Source: Saccoglossus kowalevskii
Taxonomy: Eukaryota; Hemichordata; Enteropneusta; Harrimaniidae
DNA: 27,372 bases
Reading direction: 5' to 3'
NCBI RefSeq assembly: GCF_000003605.2
Contig: NW_003119278.1
Span: forward strand, 1-27,372
Position 1 is the stretch's first letter, and the number at the start of each line of letters is the position of its first letter. Of this stretch, positions 16,831-27,372 are shown in pieces. The notes beneath the pieces were generated by a model. That model had not been told where the DNA came from. It saw nothing but the letters and a program-made list of their open reading frames with translations, and made no database searches. The translations under genes were made by a program, and so were the position numbers.

Positions 16831-19639
16831 GGGATTTCAGGGGGAAATTATACACATATCATAGAGTAGTTTACATGGTGGCATTGGATAGATCTCTACT
16901 AGAGCAATACAATGACCTTGTTTGATGAAAATTAGGGTAACCGTTCTCGAGATATGGTACTTTGTAGCTTCAATCAGCATTTCCTAATTTTGGACAAAGG
17001 ATGTCAACAAAGCACTACTGAATAGTAAAGACAACGGCACCATTTTGGATGAATAAGCACTAATTATTTAATTGGAGCTGAATTTAAACTGCCATATCTT
17101 TCCCCTTGTTTATTGAATTTTCACCAAATTTTCAACAAATGAACTTTATATCAATGTTTATCTTATGTCATTAGAGGGCAATATATAGACCATCTGTTAC
17201 CATGGAAACAGGCATATTCAAATTTCATTTTAAATCATCTGTCAGTGTCAATAAAGATAAACAAGTTTTACTTTCGTTTATGTTGCCTTCGTTTTTATTC
17301 CTATACAATTGCATTGAAAACGCCCTCATCGACCGGCTATGCGTTCTACCAATTCGCTTTACTTATTTTTACGCTATAATAATACTTATGAAACAAAAAG
17401 CATTGACACGAATAAACAAATTCAAGATATAACATTATAGCATAATGTACAGCTTATTTTTTGGCAACTTAGAAAAGAAGTATGCATGGAAAACATAACT
17501 GGGAGCTGCCCGGAAAATTTTAAAAATCTCTGTGCCTGATCGATCTATTTTTATGCCAAAATAACCAATGAGTCATCTCAATTCTACAGCTGTGAATGCT
17601 CTAACTTGTACAATTCGTTTTAATTTGCATTCACGCTGCATTTTCGACATGTTAAAAACAAAATAAACGTATTTTGCCGTATATAAAATTGAAGGAGTGA
17701 AACATTCTCTTCGTACATGAAAATGGAGTCCATGTAAACAAAGTACCGGGTTGGAGGTACCACTTTTAAAATGGGTTTGTCGCACTCTTTAAATTGATGT
17801 CACACTCACAAAACATAGATTTTTGTCTATTGAAATATATATTTTTTTCAAATTATGAGTGATAGATAAGCCAGAAAGTTGTAAGTCGATACGAAAATTG
17901 CCGTTTAACTTTTGTTTTTATTGCCGTTTCGTACGGTCCATTCCAACGCGGGGAAAACGCAGCAAACTTCTCTGGATTTAGAACACCGGGTTAAATTTGG
18001 AGGTCACGCTCGCGTTCACGGCGCTTGCCAGGATGTTCAAATGTTTCAATTTTTATTCTCCCGTGTTGTCAAAACGGCTACTCGCAATGGGTTGCAATTT
18101 TCAGAAAATTTCCAAAAGATATAGAGCTAGAATTCATGGTAATTTTATTTTTTTGGTTTTAGTTTTGCTCACGTATTTTGTAGTTTTTGAAAGGGTAGCT
18201 GCCCACACCCACTTCTTCCGTTGTCATTAACCAAGTGACTGAAATCCTCAATATTAGCTGTACACCACATGGAATACTACGATTGGGAGAACTTGATGTA
18301 TGTTGAATGAGCTTTATCATAGACCATCAACATGAAAGTACCAGGAGGTTTCTGCTGGCGAAGTTGCGGCGTTACGCAGTTCCAAATAAAGATACCAACG
18401 CCAAATGAGCGACATTTTTACCGGAAATCAAGATTCATTCAATCCACGGCTAACAAGCAACATCACAAGCGAAGTTGTAGCGTGCAGCTCATCAACGACC
18501 GCTGTCGACGAAAGTCATTCCGTCAGTAGAGTACTGCAGTTGTGACGGCATGTTTGCCAATGCACAATTCTGTGGAGGAACGTTTAACTTAATGTAAACT
18601 ACGTATGACTGATTCGAAACATTCTATCTAGATCGGACGGTGCCCTATCGTGCCAACCCTTCACCATTGTATTCAAACGAACCACGTGATGTGCTGTTAC
18701 ATTCTCCTTCAAACCCGGGATTCAACCATTAGGGGCGTTTTAATAAAAAAAAACATCGCAAATCATGCAAATATAGCATTTTTAAACAAGTATACTAAAA
18801 AAGTAATGCTCAGCGATGCAAAAGAAGGATAGATTTTACTTTTCAGTATACACATCTCTGTTTATACAATCCTTCACATATTCTACTCCCAATTATTCCT
18901 GCGTAAATTGGAATAGCCTCTTTCCATGTTGACATTCTGAGTAAAATCACGTGATAGGCCGTTACAATTGGCTGTTACATACTCTTTCGCCGGTCTGGAA
19001 AATGTGTTTAATTAGCTCTCATTCAAGCGACAAAGCATATTTCCCAGTGGGAGTGAACCTAGTTCGAATCTGCCATTAAAATATAGGGGTCTTTTCAGCA
19101 AAAAACGAATAACCCTTGAGTGCACACAATACACTGAATTTCGGAACAAATCTTGCATTAGTTACAGCAGCAGAATACCACAGAAATATCAGACGAAACA
19201 TGGAAACACTATATATTCTATTTTGGCCTGAACCCTCTCTATTGCAATTCCAGGAATTACCCCCATATGTGCAACCATTTTCCACCTTGGTATCACCCAA
19301 CCCTGAAAACAAATTCTTAATAACACGCTGAAGCGTTTGGTGAAAATAGAACTCGGGTCAATGATGTCATATCTATTTTCATTTCCAACAACACTGGGCT
19401 CAGCACATTCCAAGGTATTTTACAATCACCATGCCACTGTCTGGGACATACCATTATGCCACAGGGGAAATAGAATGTATGTATCTCAAATTCTGCTGAC
19501 AACACAGTCCAGTGTATCAACAGTCTAAAGGTTTCATCTTCCTATCTGCAACAGTGCTTGATTCATAACGGCTATGCATATAATGAGAATATTATTTAAT
19601 TAGAATGTGTGTCATCCGGGTGAAAGATTGTATCTCACA
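16831..19639. other. No recognisable gene
   Basis: 16831-17200 has repeat-like wording (CGAGATATGG, GTTACCATGGAAACA) close to the neighbouring arrays. 17900-18560 is somewhat richer in GC and CG dinucleotides, with unrecognised open frames (17912-18124, 18332-18529). It could include an exon or promoter of a host gene, but nothing identifies one. 18600-19640 shows no clear feature. Confidence 0.4.
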
Positions 19640-20720
19640 AGTAGAATGCACATACTAAATTTTAGCCAAATCGGACAAAAATAACACATGTAATCGCACA
19701 ATTCACGTTTTCACAAAATCCAAGATGGCAGCCAAACCATGTGACTGATTAAATTTATAACATTGTTCTTACAACAAGCTGTGGCCATTCATGTTATATA
19801 CAAAATCACCAGTTGTTTGGTTGAAGCACCAATGAGAAACAAATGCCCAAACTTTTGGTCATTTTGTTAATAATCAAAGATAGCGGCCAACCTTGTGACT
19901 CATAATTTTTTTTAAAACAATTTCATATCAAGCTATGGTTAAACATGTTATAATCAAAATATCAAGTGCATTGGTTAGAGCATTCAAGGGAAACAAATGT
20001 CCAAACTTTTGGTCATTTTTACATTTAATTCAAGATGGCGGTCAAACCACGTGACTGATCACAATTATATTATTTTTCTCATATGAAGCTATGACCAGAC
20101 ATGTTATATGCCAAATACCCAGTTGATCGGTTGAAGCACATTTAAGAAACAAAGGTCCAAACTTTTGGTAAATTTTGTCTAAAATCCAAGATGGCGACCA
20201 AACCACATGACTGATCTGAATTCTTTTTTAAATGTCCAAAAGAGTTCAATATAGAGATGCAATGTAGCACATTAGAAGATGATCACATAATTGTTGCTTA
20301 AGTAAAAACACTACTTCCTGTTTATAAGAAATCTAAAATGGCAACCAAACCATGTGACCAATCATAAACAAAAATTCAAACTAATGTACTTCATATATAG
20401 AAGCTAAATACCATATATGAAAGCATTTTGCTTGGTGGTTCTGAAGAAGAAGATTTTCAAGCGATTTTATGAGTAAAAACATGGCGAAAAAAGTTCATGT
20501 GACCATTTAGCCATACAATGTGACCAATCATAACAAATTTTTCAAACTTGAATGTGCTGCATGTACAGATGCTAAATACCATACAGTATTTGAGAGAATT
20601 TTGCCTAGTGGTACTGTAGAAGATTTTCAAGTAGTTTTTGCCGTTTTGGAGGAAAAAAAACATGGCGGGAAAAGTCACGTGACCGCTAAAGCTTTTATTG
20701 CTGATATCTAATACACATGA
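19640..20720 (+). repeat. ~155-bp unit array in plus orientation, leading into copy B
   Basis: Units are anchored on CAAGATGGCGGCC-like words at about 19722, 19876, 20032, 20188, 20334, 20478 and 20660, each followed by CATGTGAC or CACGTGAC and by CCAAACTTTTGGT further on. The last units are shared with the left edge of copy A. The minus-oriented counterpart is at 10440-11260. Confidence 0.85.
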
Positions 20721-21554
20721 GTTTTACCATGTGCCATAACAAAATCTGACTGCATATACCCTCAGAAAGTGGTCAAACAGCCACTTCCTTTCAATTTCAA
20801 TTATATATGGCTGCTGAACCGATTGACCAATCACAATTGGTAAAAATCAAATGTTGATACAATAATATAAACTAGTACACAGGTGAATTAAACAATGTGT
20901 AGCATTAGCTCAAAACATTAATAACACATGTCACCCAAATTTATCAGCTTTATTCGGTTTATTACACCACTTCACATGTTTTAACTTTTTGTTCTCATAG
21001 ACATTCTTGACCGACTGTTCCTGTATCCATGTGCATTTATGTAGCTAGGTATTGTCCGCCCACCATCTTGATATAAAATCAGACCGTGACTGTCTCGAGT
21101 TTCAACATTTGAATGATTGTAATTCACTCATATATCATTCTATACTTATAAATTAAAAGCAAATACCAATTGTTTATCATACCAAGGTGGGTGTTATCCA
21201 ATAAAATGATGACAACTGATAACATTGTGATGCAATATGGACAATGATCCATAAATACACATCACAGTATCAGACACACATACAATCAAGAAGTGATATA
21301 AGACGTTGCAAAGTTCAGTTAATATAACATTGACATGACATGCATAAGCACATGTCCATTACATATTCCGAAAAACCATATCTCGATAACCAAACTAGGT
21401 AAATACATTGAACCAACTGCATTTCGACCTCATGGTACAGGACATTCAAACTACCCCGATGGCAATCCAGTGACCTTATTATCCAGTGACCCTCTATCTG
21501 ACTGTGACTGTGATTGAATGCAGGATTTACAGTTCATTCAAGTTGCGTTGGAAT

Positions 21555-22493
21555 TACAATCATACATTTTAACAATGTGGGCACCAGTGATCTCTCGTCG
21601 GTGTGCAACTCAGCCAAAATAAAAAGCTTGATCATTTGAACACAGCTGTTACTTGTAGAAGGTAATATATTTGGAGCGAAAGTATTCAGAAATCAGTTTT
21701 TTGGCTGTTGCCATTACAGCAGCGGGCCAGGAATTGTTTCCCCGATTAGTAATGATATGATCTGCATGCCAAGTATGTACAATATCGGCCTCGCAAAATA
21801 AAACACAGAAGAGTTAAAAAGGCGTTACTGGTGAAAAGTTGCTCCATCTTTGAGGCCAAATTTCTCTGTAATGAAAAAAGACCGCCAAAAAATAATAACT
21901 TTGTGCCCACATTCAAGCTGAGTAGAATTAGCTATGTCCAAGATTTTAAGTCCAAGAATTGTAGGGTGAGATACATTTGGCGCGTAGCTATTCAGTTTTT
22001 TGGCAATGGTGGGCCCGAAATTGTTTTTCTGTTTTTGTCACCCAACTAGATTGACGGTATGACCTGCCTGCCAAGTATAAACAAAATCGGCTCTACCAAA
22101 AAAATCACGGAAGAGTTAAAATGTCGTTACTGGTGAAAATTTACCTCAACTTTGAGTTCAAAATCTCGGTAATGAAAAAAGATATCAGAAAATCAATAGT
22201 AACTTTGTGTCCACACCCAAGCTGAGTAAAATGAGCTATGTCTGGGGTGTTTAGCCCTAGAATTGTAGCAGAGGATACAATTGCCGCAAAGCTATGTTGT
22301 GTCTTTTTTCAGATTTTACAACCTTAACTAGAGCGAAAGTGTGACCTGCCTGCCAAGTTTGAGAGAAATCGCCCAAGCAAAAAAAATCACAGAAAAATTA
22401 ATACAGAAGACACTGGAAATCGCACACACACAGACAGACACACAAAAGTGATTTTAAGAGCAACCCTAGCAGAGCGGATCGCCAATAAATCTG
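21555..22493 (+). repeat. Tandem array of ~290-bp units, copy B (one unit more than A)
   Basis: This is the counterpart of 1228-1890. It carries an additional 282-bp unit, roughly 22060-22341, bounded by GACCTGCCTGCCAAGT at both ends, which is the expected footprint of unequal recombination between units. Confidence 0.85.
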
Positions 22494-23459
22494 AAAATAT
22501 ACACATTTTATTATATAACTATTAGCTACACGATGAGTGGCTATCGCGATGAGTGGCTTTTGGGGCGAGTGACAGAAACTTGCTTTTTCATCAGAGTTGA
22601 GAATTTAATGTTGTGTCATTAACAACCGGTGTTAATCTGGGAATGGCATGTATAAATAAACGTAGACTCATGATTGTAACATGATCATGCAAAATATTGT
22701 TTATTAATTATAGAATGATCTGTATTTAAATATTAATACATTAACATGCATGATACAAAGTATATGAGTAATGTAATTATATGCATGTGATTCTGAGTCC
22801 CATGTTGACTATGTCCCCGACCATTTATTTATTTACTTGTCAGTGCCTAACTGGTATATACAAAATGCGACCAGGAAAATGTCAGAATAGTAAAATACTA
22901 AAGCTAAAAGTCAGTTGCCTATCACAATCTGCCGTCCATCGCCATCCACAGCAGTGATCACATAGAAATTGAGAATGGCGAGTGTGGACAGATTGCATCA
23001 AACTGAACACTAAATACAGCTATCCCGGCCAGTAATCGAAAATTCAATCTTTATGAGTGATGTAAATGGTATTTCCATCTATATGATTCTATTCCCGCTA
23101 TTCTTAAAACATTCAAGTGTCTTTACGTGCAGTGACATGAACTTTGCTACAATGTAAGACGCGCTGAACACCAAGTTCATTTCGAGTAGAGCACATCAAA
23201 ATTCTTGAATAGAACATTTTCTATATTAACCAAAACAGTGGATTAGATTCCTGGCTAACAATAAACTCGAAACAAAAAAAAAACGTTCGATTGAAATGAC
23301 CTGCGTTCTTGAAAATCTAGTCTTATCGTCCTTGCGTTTCCAAGTGAAAAAAGGTTGAAGTCAAAAACGACAGATTTTCACCCAATCTGCTATGAATTTT
23401 TGGTTATGTCATTAATTCAGCCCAGCGGTTAGATTTATTAGCGACCGGAAAATTAAGAT

Positions 23460-24155
23460 TTGGAAAGTGAATCGTGAAATAAACATGGCAACAAAGGTCA
23501 AAACTTTGTTAAGCTAATGGCGTTCGCAATTTGGTTTTTTGAATTTCCTCGGTGATAGCTACATGAATATGGACCAAAACGTTATTGGCTATTTTTATTT
23601 TTTGTTTGATTACCTAACGCTTTTAGGTTCATGTGCTGCAAGTTACAGTGCACATACAAATGTACCTAAGCGGCTGCCCCTGAGCAAATGATTTAGTCCA
23701 GGCATTTTCCGTGTCAAAATCGCAAAACTCTCCATTTTTACGCTGTCTTGGAAGTCCGAATTACTAAACGAAGTACAGGCCAGCGAAACTGAAATATCCA
23801 AGAACCAGCACATACCATAAATCATATCTCAATAGTGAATATTCTTGGTGTGTTTTAAATCTAATCAGACCGGAAGTTGGAATTTTGTTAATACTCGAAA
23901 TATCCAAATATATTTTAGTATAAGGTAGTAAAGATATAGTACACATTCTCTGTGGTTATTTTACAATAAAAGTACCAGAACCACAACCTTTTGGCTTTAA
24001 TCAGTGCTTATTGTGCATTTATAGATACTCACAGTGATATGAAATTAAAATATGTTATAGATTGGTGTGCTTGAAGGCTATAATTATGAATATTTTTATA
24101 ATAAAAACTCACCAATTACGATAACTGCTGGAAAATCTGGAGGTGGGTCACAGAA
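23460..24155 (+). repeat. Single copy B version of the ~690-bp repeat
   Basis: Its left flank is that of A1 (2851) and its right flank that of A2 (5675). It lacks the 207-bp insertion of A2. Confidence 0.9.
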
Positions 24156-24159
24156 TCGT

Positions 24160-24325
24160 CACATCGTATAAAGGTGTGTTCACATCGTATAAAGTTGTGT
24201 TCACATCATATAAAGGTGTGTTCACATCGTATAAAGGTATGTTCACATCATATAAAGGTGTGTTCACATTGTATAAAGAAAGGTATGTTCGCGTCGTATA
24301 AAGGCAAGTTGGCATGATATAATGG
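24160..24325 (+). repeat. 21-bp minisatellite, copy B (six clear units plus two degenerate)
   Basis: The unit is the same as at 5677-5800, with two more units. On the minus strand the 21-bp period gives an open frame with repeated LYDVNTP, which is a by-product of the repeat. Confidence 0.92.
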
Positions 24326-24545
24326 TATACTCTTTTCATATAACGGGAATAGTGGATCATCTATACACTTAGAACAGCTGTGGCTTTCCATATTGTTTCC
24401 TCTTGTGTTTCTAATACGTTGAGCTTAATTATTGTGCTTAAGATTGGACGAAAGTAGGTCGCTTTTTCTGTTTTGTCTTGCACAAGAAACCAGGGCGAAT
24501 ATTCACTTGTGAAATAACTCCTTAAAGCTCGACAGCAAAACGATC

Positions 24546-24619
24546 GGAACGGCATGTATAAATAAAAGTAGACTCATGATTGTAACATGATCATGCAAAA
24601 TATTGTTTATTAATTATAG
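24546..24619 (+). repeat. 74-bp templated segment specific to copy B
   Basis: It matches the region beginning GGCATGTATAAATAAACGTA at 2042 (and 22645 in copy B) with about two mismatches, up to TTAATTATAGA. It replaces the 6020-6242 sequence of copy A. Confidence 0.85.
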
Positions 24620-25077
24620 AGGCCGTGTCACGAAATTTTGCATAGGTTGGGGTGTAGATCTGCTCACCATCCGCCGAAGGCGTGACCTCACCAGGGGATC
24701 CGAGGGCATGTACCCCCGTAAAAGACCCTCTGAAACGCTATTCCCTGCATTTTTTTTGGGGGGGGGGCTGATTTTGCTGACACACCTTGATGATCACACA
24801 GCAGGCATGTACACATCAAATAGTAATAGCACATGTGAGGGTAATATCACGATTTGCCCAATGGTGGTTATGACCATAATACTGATGATGCCAGAGCCGA
24901 AGGCCACCCACCATGCACAATTACATCTACCATACATCACTCACACCCGCTCTCCCACGAAATAACAACACTTATATTTGAAGTATGCAATATTTTATTT
25001 CACTGACACATTACTCAATAACATACATACATTGTTAGCTGAAAAAAACTAAATACACAGTAAATGTTACTTCCGGC

Positions 25078-25103
25078 CACGGTTACTCTTTTTAGTAACC
25101 GTG
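25078..25103. other. Perfect 10-bp stem hairpin, copy B
   Basis: Identical to 6670-6695. Confidence 0.6.
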
Positions 25104-25273
25104 TTTCAGCAATGTGAATCACTAATCTTATCGAGTATAAATTTATTGAAATGAATTGAAAAAATTCTCAAACGCAAGTTATTTCACCACTCGCCAGATA
25201 AAAATGTCAAAACTCAGAGGTTCAGAAATGTTTCGAAAATAAAATGAAAGTAAATTGTCACATACAAATATTA

Positions 25274-26072
25274 TTGGCTGCAAACATAACAATTTCAAGG
25301 AAATAATACAAAGCTTTTTAATTAATTTATGTATAATAGTGCCTGGATGCAGACTTGTCAGTTCATCGTGATATAAATAAAGTCATATAATATTAGTCCT
25401 GTCAAGATTCAATACATTAAAAGAGGATCACAAAATTCAAAATGGAGTGCATAATAGCCGCTTCAGAATTGAGGTCATATTCACAACATATTTGTGTGCA
25501 AGAATCTTTCGGACAAAAAAATGCAACAAAATACATATGTAGTTCGATCTAGTTTCTTGCTATTTAGACGACTAGGCATCCAATTATTCATGAGCTTGTT
25601 TGAGTAAATTTCTGAACATTATCTTCTCAAACTTTCATGCTACGACATATATTCTGCTTCATTTCAATCACAAATAAGACACAAGTTGTTAGTACTGTGA
25701 AGGAGAATATGCTACAGACATGTGAACACCCATTAGTGGAAGCTGTGCATATATACAGAAAATGTTGGTTAATAAATGAGCAGCGTGACCACACAGTACA
25801 TATTGGTAGTTAGTGTTGTTGTTGTTATAAGGTTGGGTGTAAACAAGACTTGTTTAATTATTGGGCTAATTATTTGTGATAAGCTATTGCCTACTATATT
25901 TATTTGATTTCCTTTATTTTATATGAAAACAATCCAACACACATTTGGGAAAAAAAGAAGGAATTCAACCATACCATTTAATAACAAAAAAAAAATACTT
26001 GCATCTGCATCCAGGCACTATTCATATAAAATAATTAAAAAAGTTTGAAATTGCTATGTTCGCAGCCAAAAT
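25274..26072. repeat. Foldback element, copy B
   Basis: This is the counterpart of 6866-7663, with arms at 25274-25353 and 26004-26072 and only a few substitutions. Confidence 0.75.
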
Positions 26073-26273
26073 TGTAATTATTTTTATTTATAAAAATGCT
26101 CAACCGAATATTATCCATATTGACTGTGCAAATGTTATCACGCTCTTCGATATTACACATTTAAAATACATATTCCATGCAATAATAAAGAACTGCCAAA
26201 TATTCTCTAAATAGTTTGTAGTCTTGATAATTATCTTGAATATATTGTTTCATAAACAGTATATCTATTAGTT

Positions 26274-26319
26274 TTTATTCAATTAAACACATCTGACTGA
26301 TTTATGTCTTTGCTTTATT
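26274..26319 (-). terminator. Poly(A) signals of the OLD-like gene, copy B
   Basis: These are the same two AATAAA hexamers on the minus strand as in copy A, at 26319-26314 and about 26279-26274, following the stop codon at 26339-26337. Confidence 0.5.
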
Positions 26320-26336
26320 TTGCCATATACATATTT

Positions 26337-27371
26337 TTATATTCTAGACGCCTCATTTGACAAGAACATAATGAATCTGTTTACTTCAATGTTTTCCATT
26401 GAGCTGGATAAAATATTCGTCAATATGCCATCCAGCTCATCAGCTGAGTATTCTACAATGCGTTTTTTCAAAGGACCCCTTCTCCTTTTCCCCTTGTGTC
26501 CTAGAACAGTTGGGTCTAAAGCAATGAAATTTTCTATAGAACCATCACTCCATGAATATATATGATGTTTCTCAAAAAAGTGAATCACCTCTTCATCTGT
26601 TGTACAAGTTTGCTCTAGAGATTTCTTCTCAGTGGCATTCAGACTAGAAGCTGCTGCAGTTTTCGTCAGTTTTTCTCCTAATGTTGATATAACAGCATCA
26701 CGGTCACATACAACTGCTTTAGCAATCCCCAAGTCATCACACATCTGACTTCCCCGGCTAATATTGAACTTGCCACCCAGAGGTAGAATAGTTGCTCGCT
26801 TCATCAAATCTAGAGCTCTCTCAAAGTGATGAAGCCCTATACTGCAATTCCCTATATGCAGTATATTTCGTTTCGTCAAACCTTCCTCTAATACTATCAC
26901 CATGGATTCGAGAACACTGATGTCATCTGGACCTTCAACCCATAGGACAAATGAGGAAAAAAATATTTCTCGAACTCTTGGGTCTACGACAAATCGCATT
27001 TCTTTGGGTGCGTATTCACGTACATGTTTGACTGAGCAGCTCCCAGACTGAGGGTCACGCTTGAACATAAAGACATTGGAGAAATTTCTTGTAGTAACCA
27101 TACAAGGTGAATGGGTTATGGCTATTATGCACTTTTTAGATCCTGCTACTTCCATGGCCAGGAGTTCTGCGAATTTCTTTATTCTAATTGGGTGCATACA
27201 CATGTCAGGGTCATCAAAAATAATGGTTTGCACATTGATTTGTGCTAACATTGCAGCAGCTTCATAAGTTGATGCATCACCAGATGGAAGTTGCTTTATG
27301 TTGAATGTCTTTCCCGTTTTCCCATCTTCGCACATAGCACTATCTACTTCATTTTTTACACTTACAGTATT
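26337..27371 (-). CDS. OLD-family ATPase-TOPRIM nuclease-like protein, copy B (cut by window end)
   Basis: This is the second copy of the gene at 7932-10061. The visible 344 codons correspond to copy A residues 366-709, from just before the signature motif to the stop. The reading frame runs open off the right edge, so the first methionine inside the window (27335) is not the start; it is a Lys-to-Met replacement at residue 378. Walker B (IIFDDPD), the H-loop, the TOPRIM Glu (VEGPDD) and CDRD are all intact, so nothing visible marks it as a pseudogene. It differs from copy A at 14 nucleotides and all 14 change the residue (copy A residues 378, 383, 481, 501, 527, 625, 626, 629, 648, 649, 656, 661, 663 and 669). 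The basic patch stays basic (Lys to Arg twice, Ser to Arg). The ATPase N-terminus is outside the window. Confidence 0.8.
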   Translation of the reverse strand, partial: NTVSVKNEVDSAMCEDGKTGKTFNIKQLPSGDASTYEAAAMLAQINVQTIIFDDPDMCMHPIRIKKFAELLAMEVAGSKKCIIAITHSPCMVTTRNFSNVFMFKRDPQSGSCSVKHVREYAPKEMRFVVDPRVREIFFSSFVLWVEGPDDISVLESMVIVLEEGLTKRNILHIGNCSIGLHHFERALDLMKRATILPLGGKFNISRGSQMCDDLGIAKAVVCDRDAVISTLGEKLTKTAAASSLNATEKKSLEQTCTTDEEVIHFFEKHHIYSWSDGSIENFIALDPTVLGHKGKRRRGPLKKRIVEYSADELDGILTNILSSSMENIEVNRFIMFLSNEASRI

Positions 27372-27372
27372 T

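Larger units (their letters stand above)
20329..27372 (+). repeat. Long segmental duplication, copy B (runs off the window)
   Basis: This is the direct copy of 1-8967. It includes the repeat arrays, the 21-bp minisatellite, the foldback element and the 3' half of the OLD-like gene. Across 24966-26336 I counted about nine substitutions plus a few short indels against copy A, so the flank is over 99% identical. Copy B has one ~690-bp block where copy A has two, and it carries a 74-bp templated segment at 24546-24619. Confidence 0.95.

Noticed and set aside
19019-19070. Possible tRNA (AGTTCGAATCT resembles a B box)
   Set aside because: The T-arm stem does not pair well and no acceptor stem or full cloverleaf could be drawn.
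19640-20720. CRISPR array
   Set aside because: The units are ~155 bp and diverged throughout, with no short identical repeats separated by unique spacers, and the setting is eukaryotic.
24148-24360. Repeat protein with LYDVNTP units
   Set aside because: A 21-bp minisatellite automatically gives a seven-residue repeat; there is no start context or flanking domain.
26337-27335. Copy B as a truncated 332-residue gene starting at 27335
   Set aside because: The frame continues open to the window edge and matches copy A upstream; that methionine is a Lys-to-Met replacement, not a start.

Overview
The window looks like eukaryotic, most likely invertebrate-animal, genomic DNA. It is AT-rich, has very low coding density, and carries remnants of LINE-type retrotransposons with TTA/ATT tails. 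It is packed with interspersed and tandem repeats, and its one substantial gene has a eukaryote-style splice acceptor and poly(A) signals. I cannot name the species. No bacterial-style operon, rRNA, convincing tRNA or CRISPR array was seen.

Layout. Positions 1-8967 (copy A) and 20329-27372 (copy B) are two direct copies of one long segment, near-identical apart from scattered substitutions and several structural differences. Both window edges cut the segment, so its true ends are unseen. The left-edge spacing between copies is 20.3 kb, so this may be a tandem array with a ~20 kb unit, two dispersed copies, or two haplotypes joined in assembly. The gene of interest lies on the minus strand near the far end of each copy: complete in A (7932-10061) and cut by the window end in B (26337-27371). 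It encodes a 709-residue protein with an ABC-type ATPase followed by a TOPRIM nuclease domain. This is the architecture of the OLD family, which includes P2 Old and GajA, the nuclease of the Gabija anti-phage system.

Between the copies, 10.4-20.3 kb is a repeat landscape. An array of ~155-bp units in minus orientation (10440-11260) mirrors a plus-oriented array (19640-20720). Inside this frame lie a plus-strand LINE 3' end split by a ~1.07-kb repeat insertion (11708-13400), a minus-strand LINE 3' remnant (14285-14800), and inverted, diverged copies of repeats also found in copies A and B (13772-13992, 16203-16830). I recognised no host gene from 16.8 to 19.6 kb.

Most interesting signals. All 14 nucleotide differences between the two gene copies over the shared 1,035 coding bases change an amino acid. 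Nine of them fall within 133 bp encoding the segment after the TOPRIM core. The coding region differs about twice as much as the 1.37 kb next to it. A duplicated, fast-changing OLD/Gabija-like nuclease gene in an animal-like genome is the best candidate here for an undescribed system; an immune or genome-defence role is inference only.
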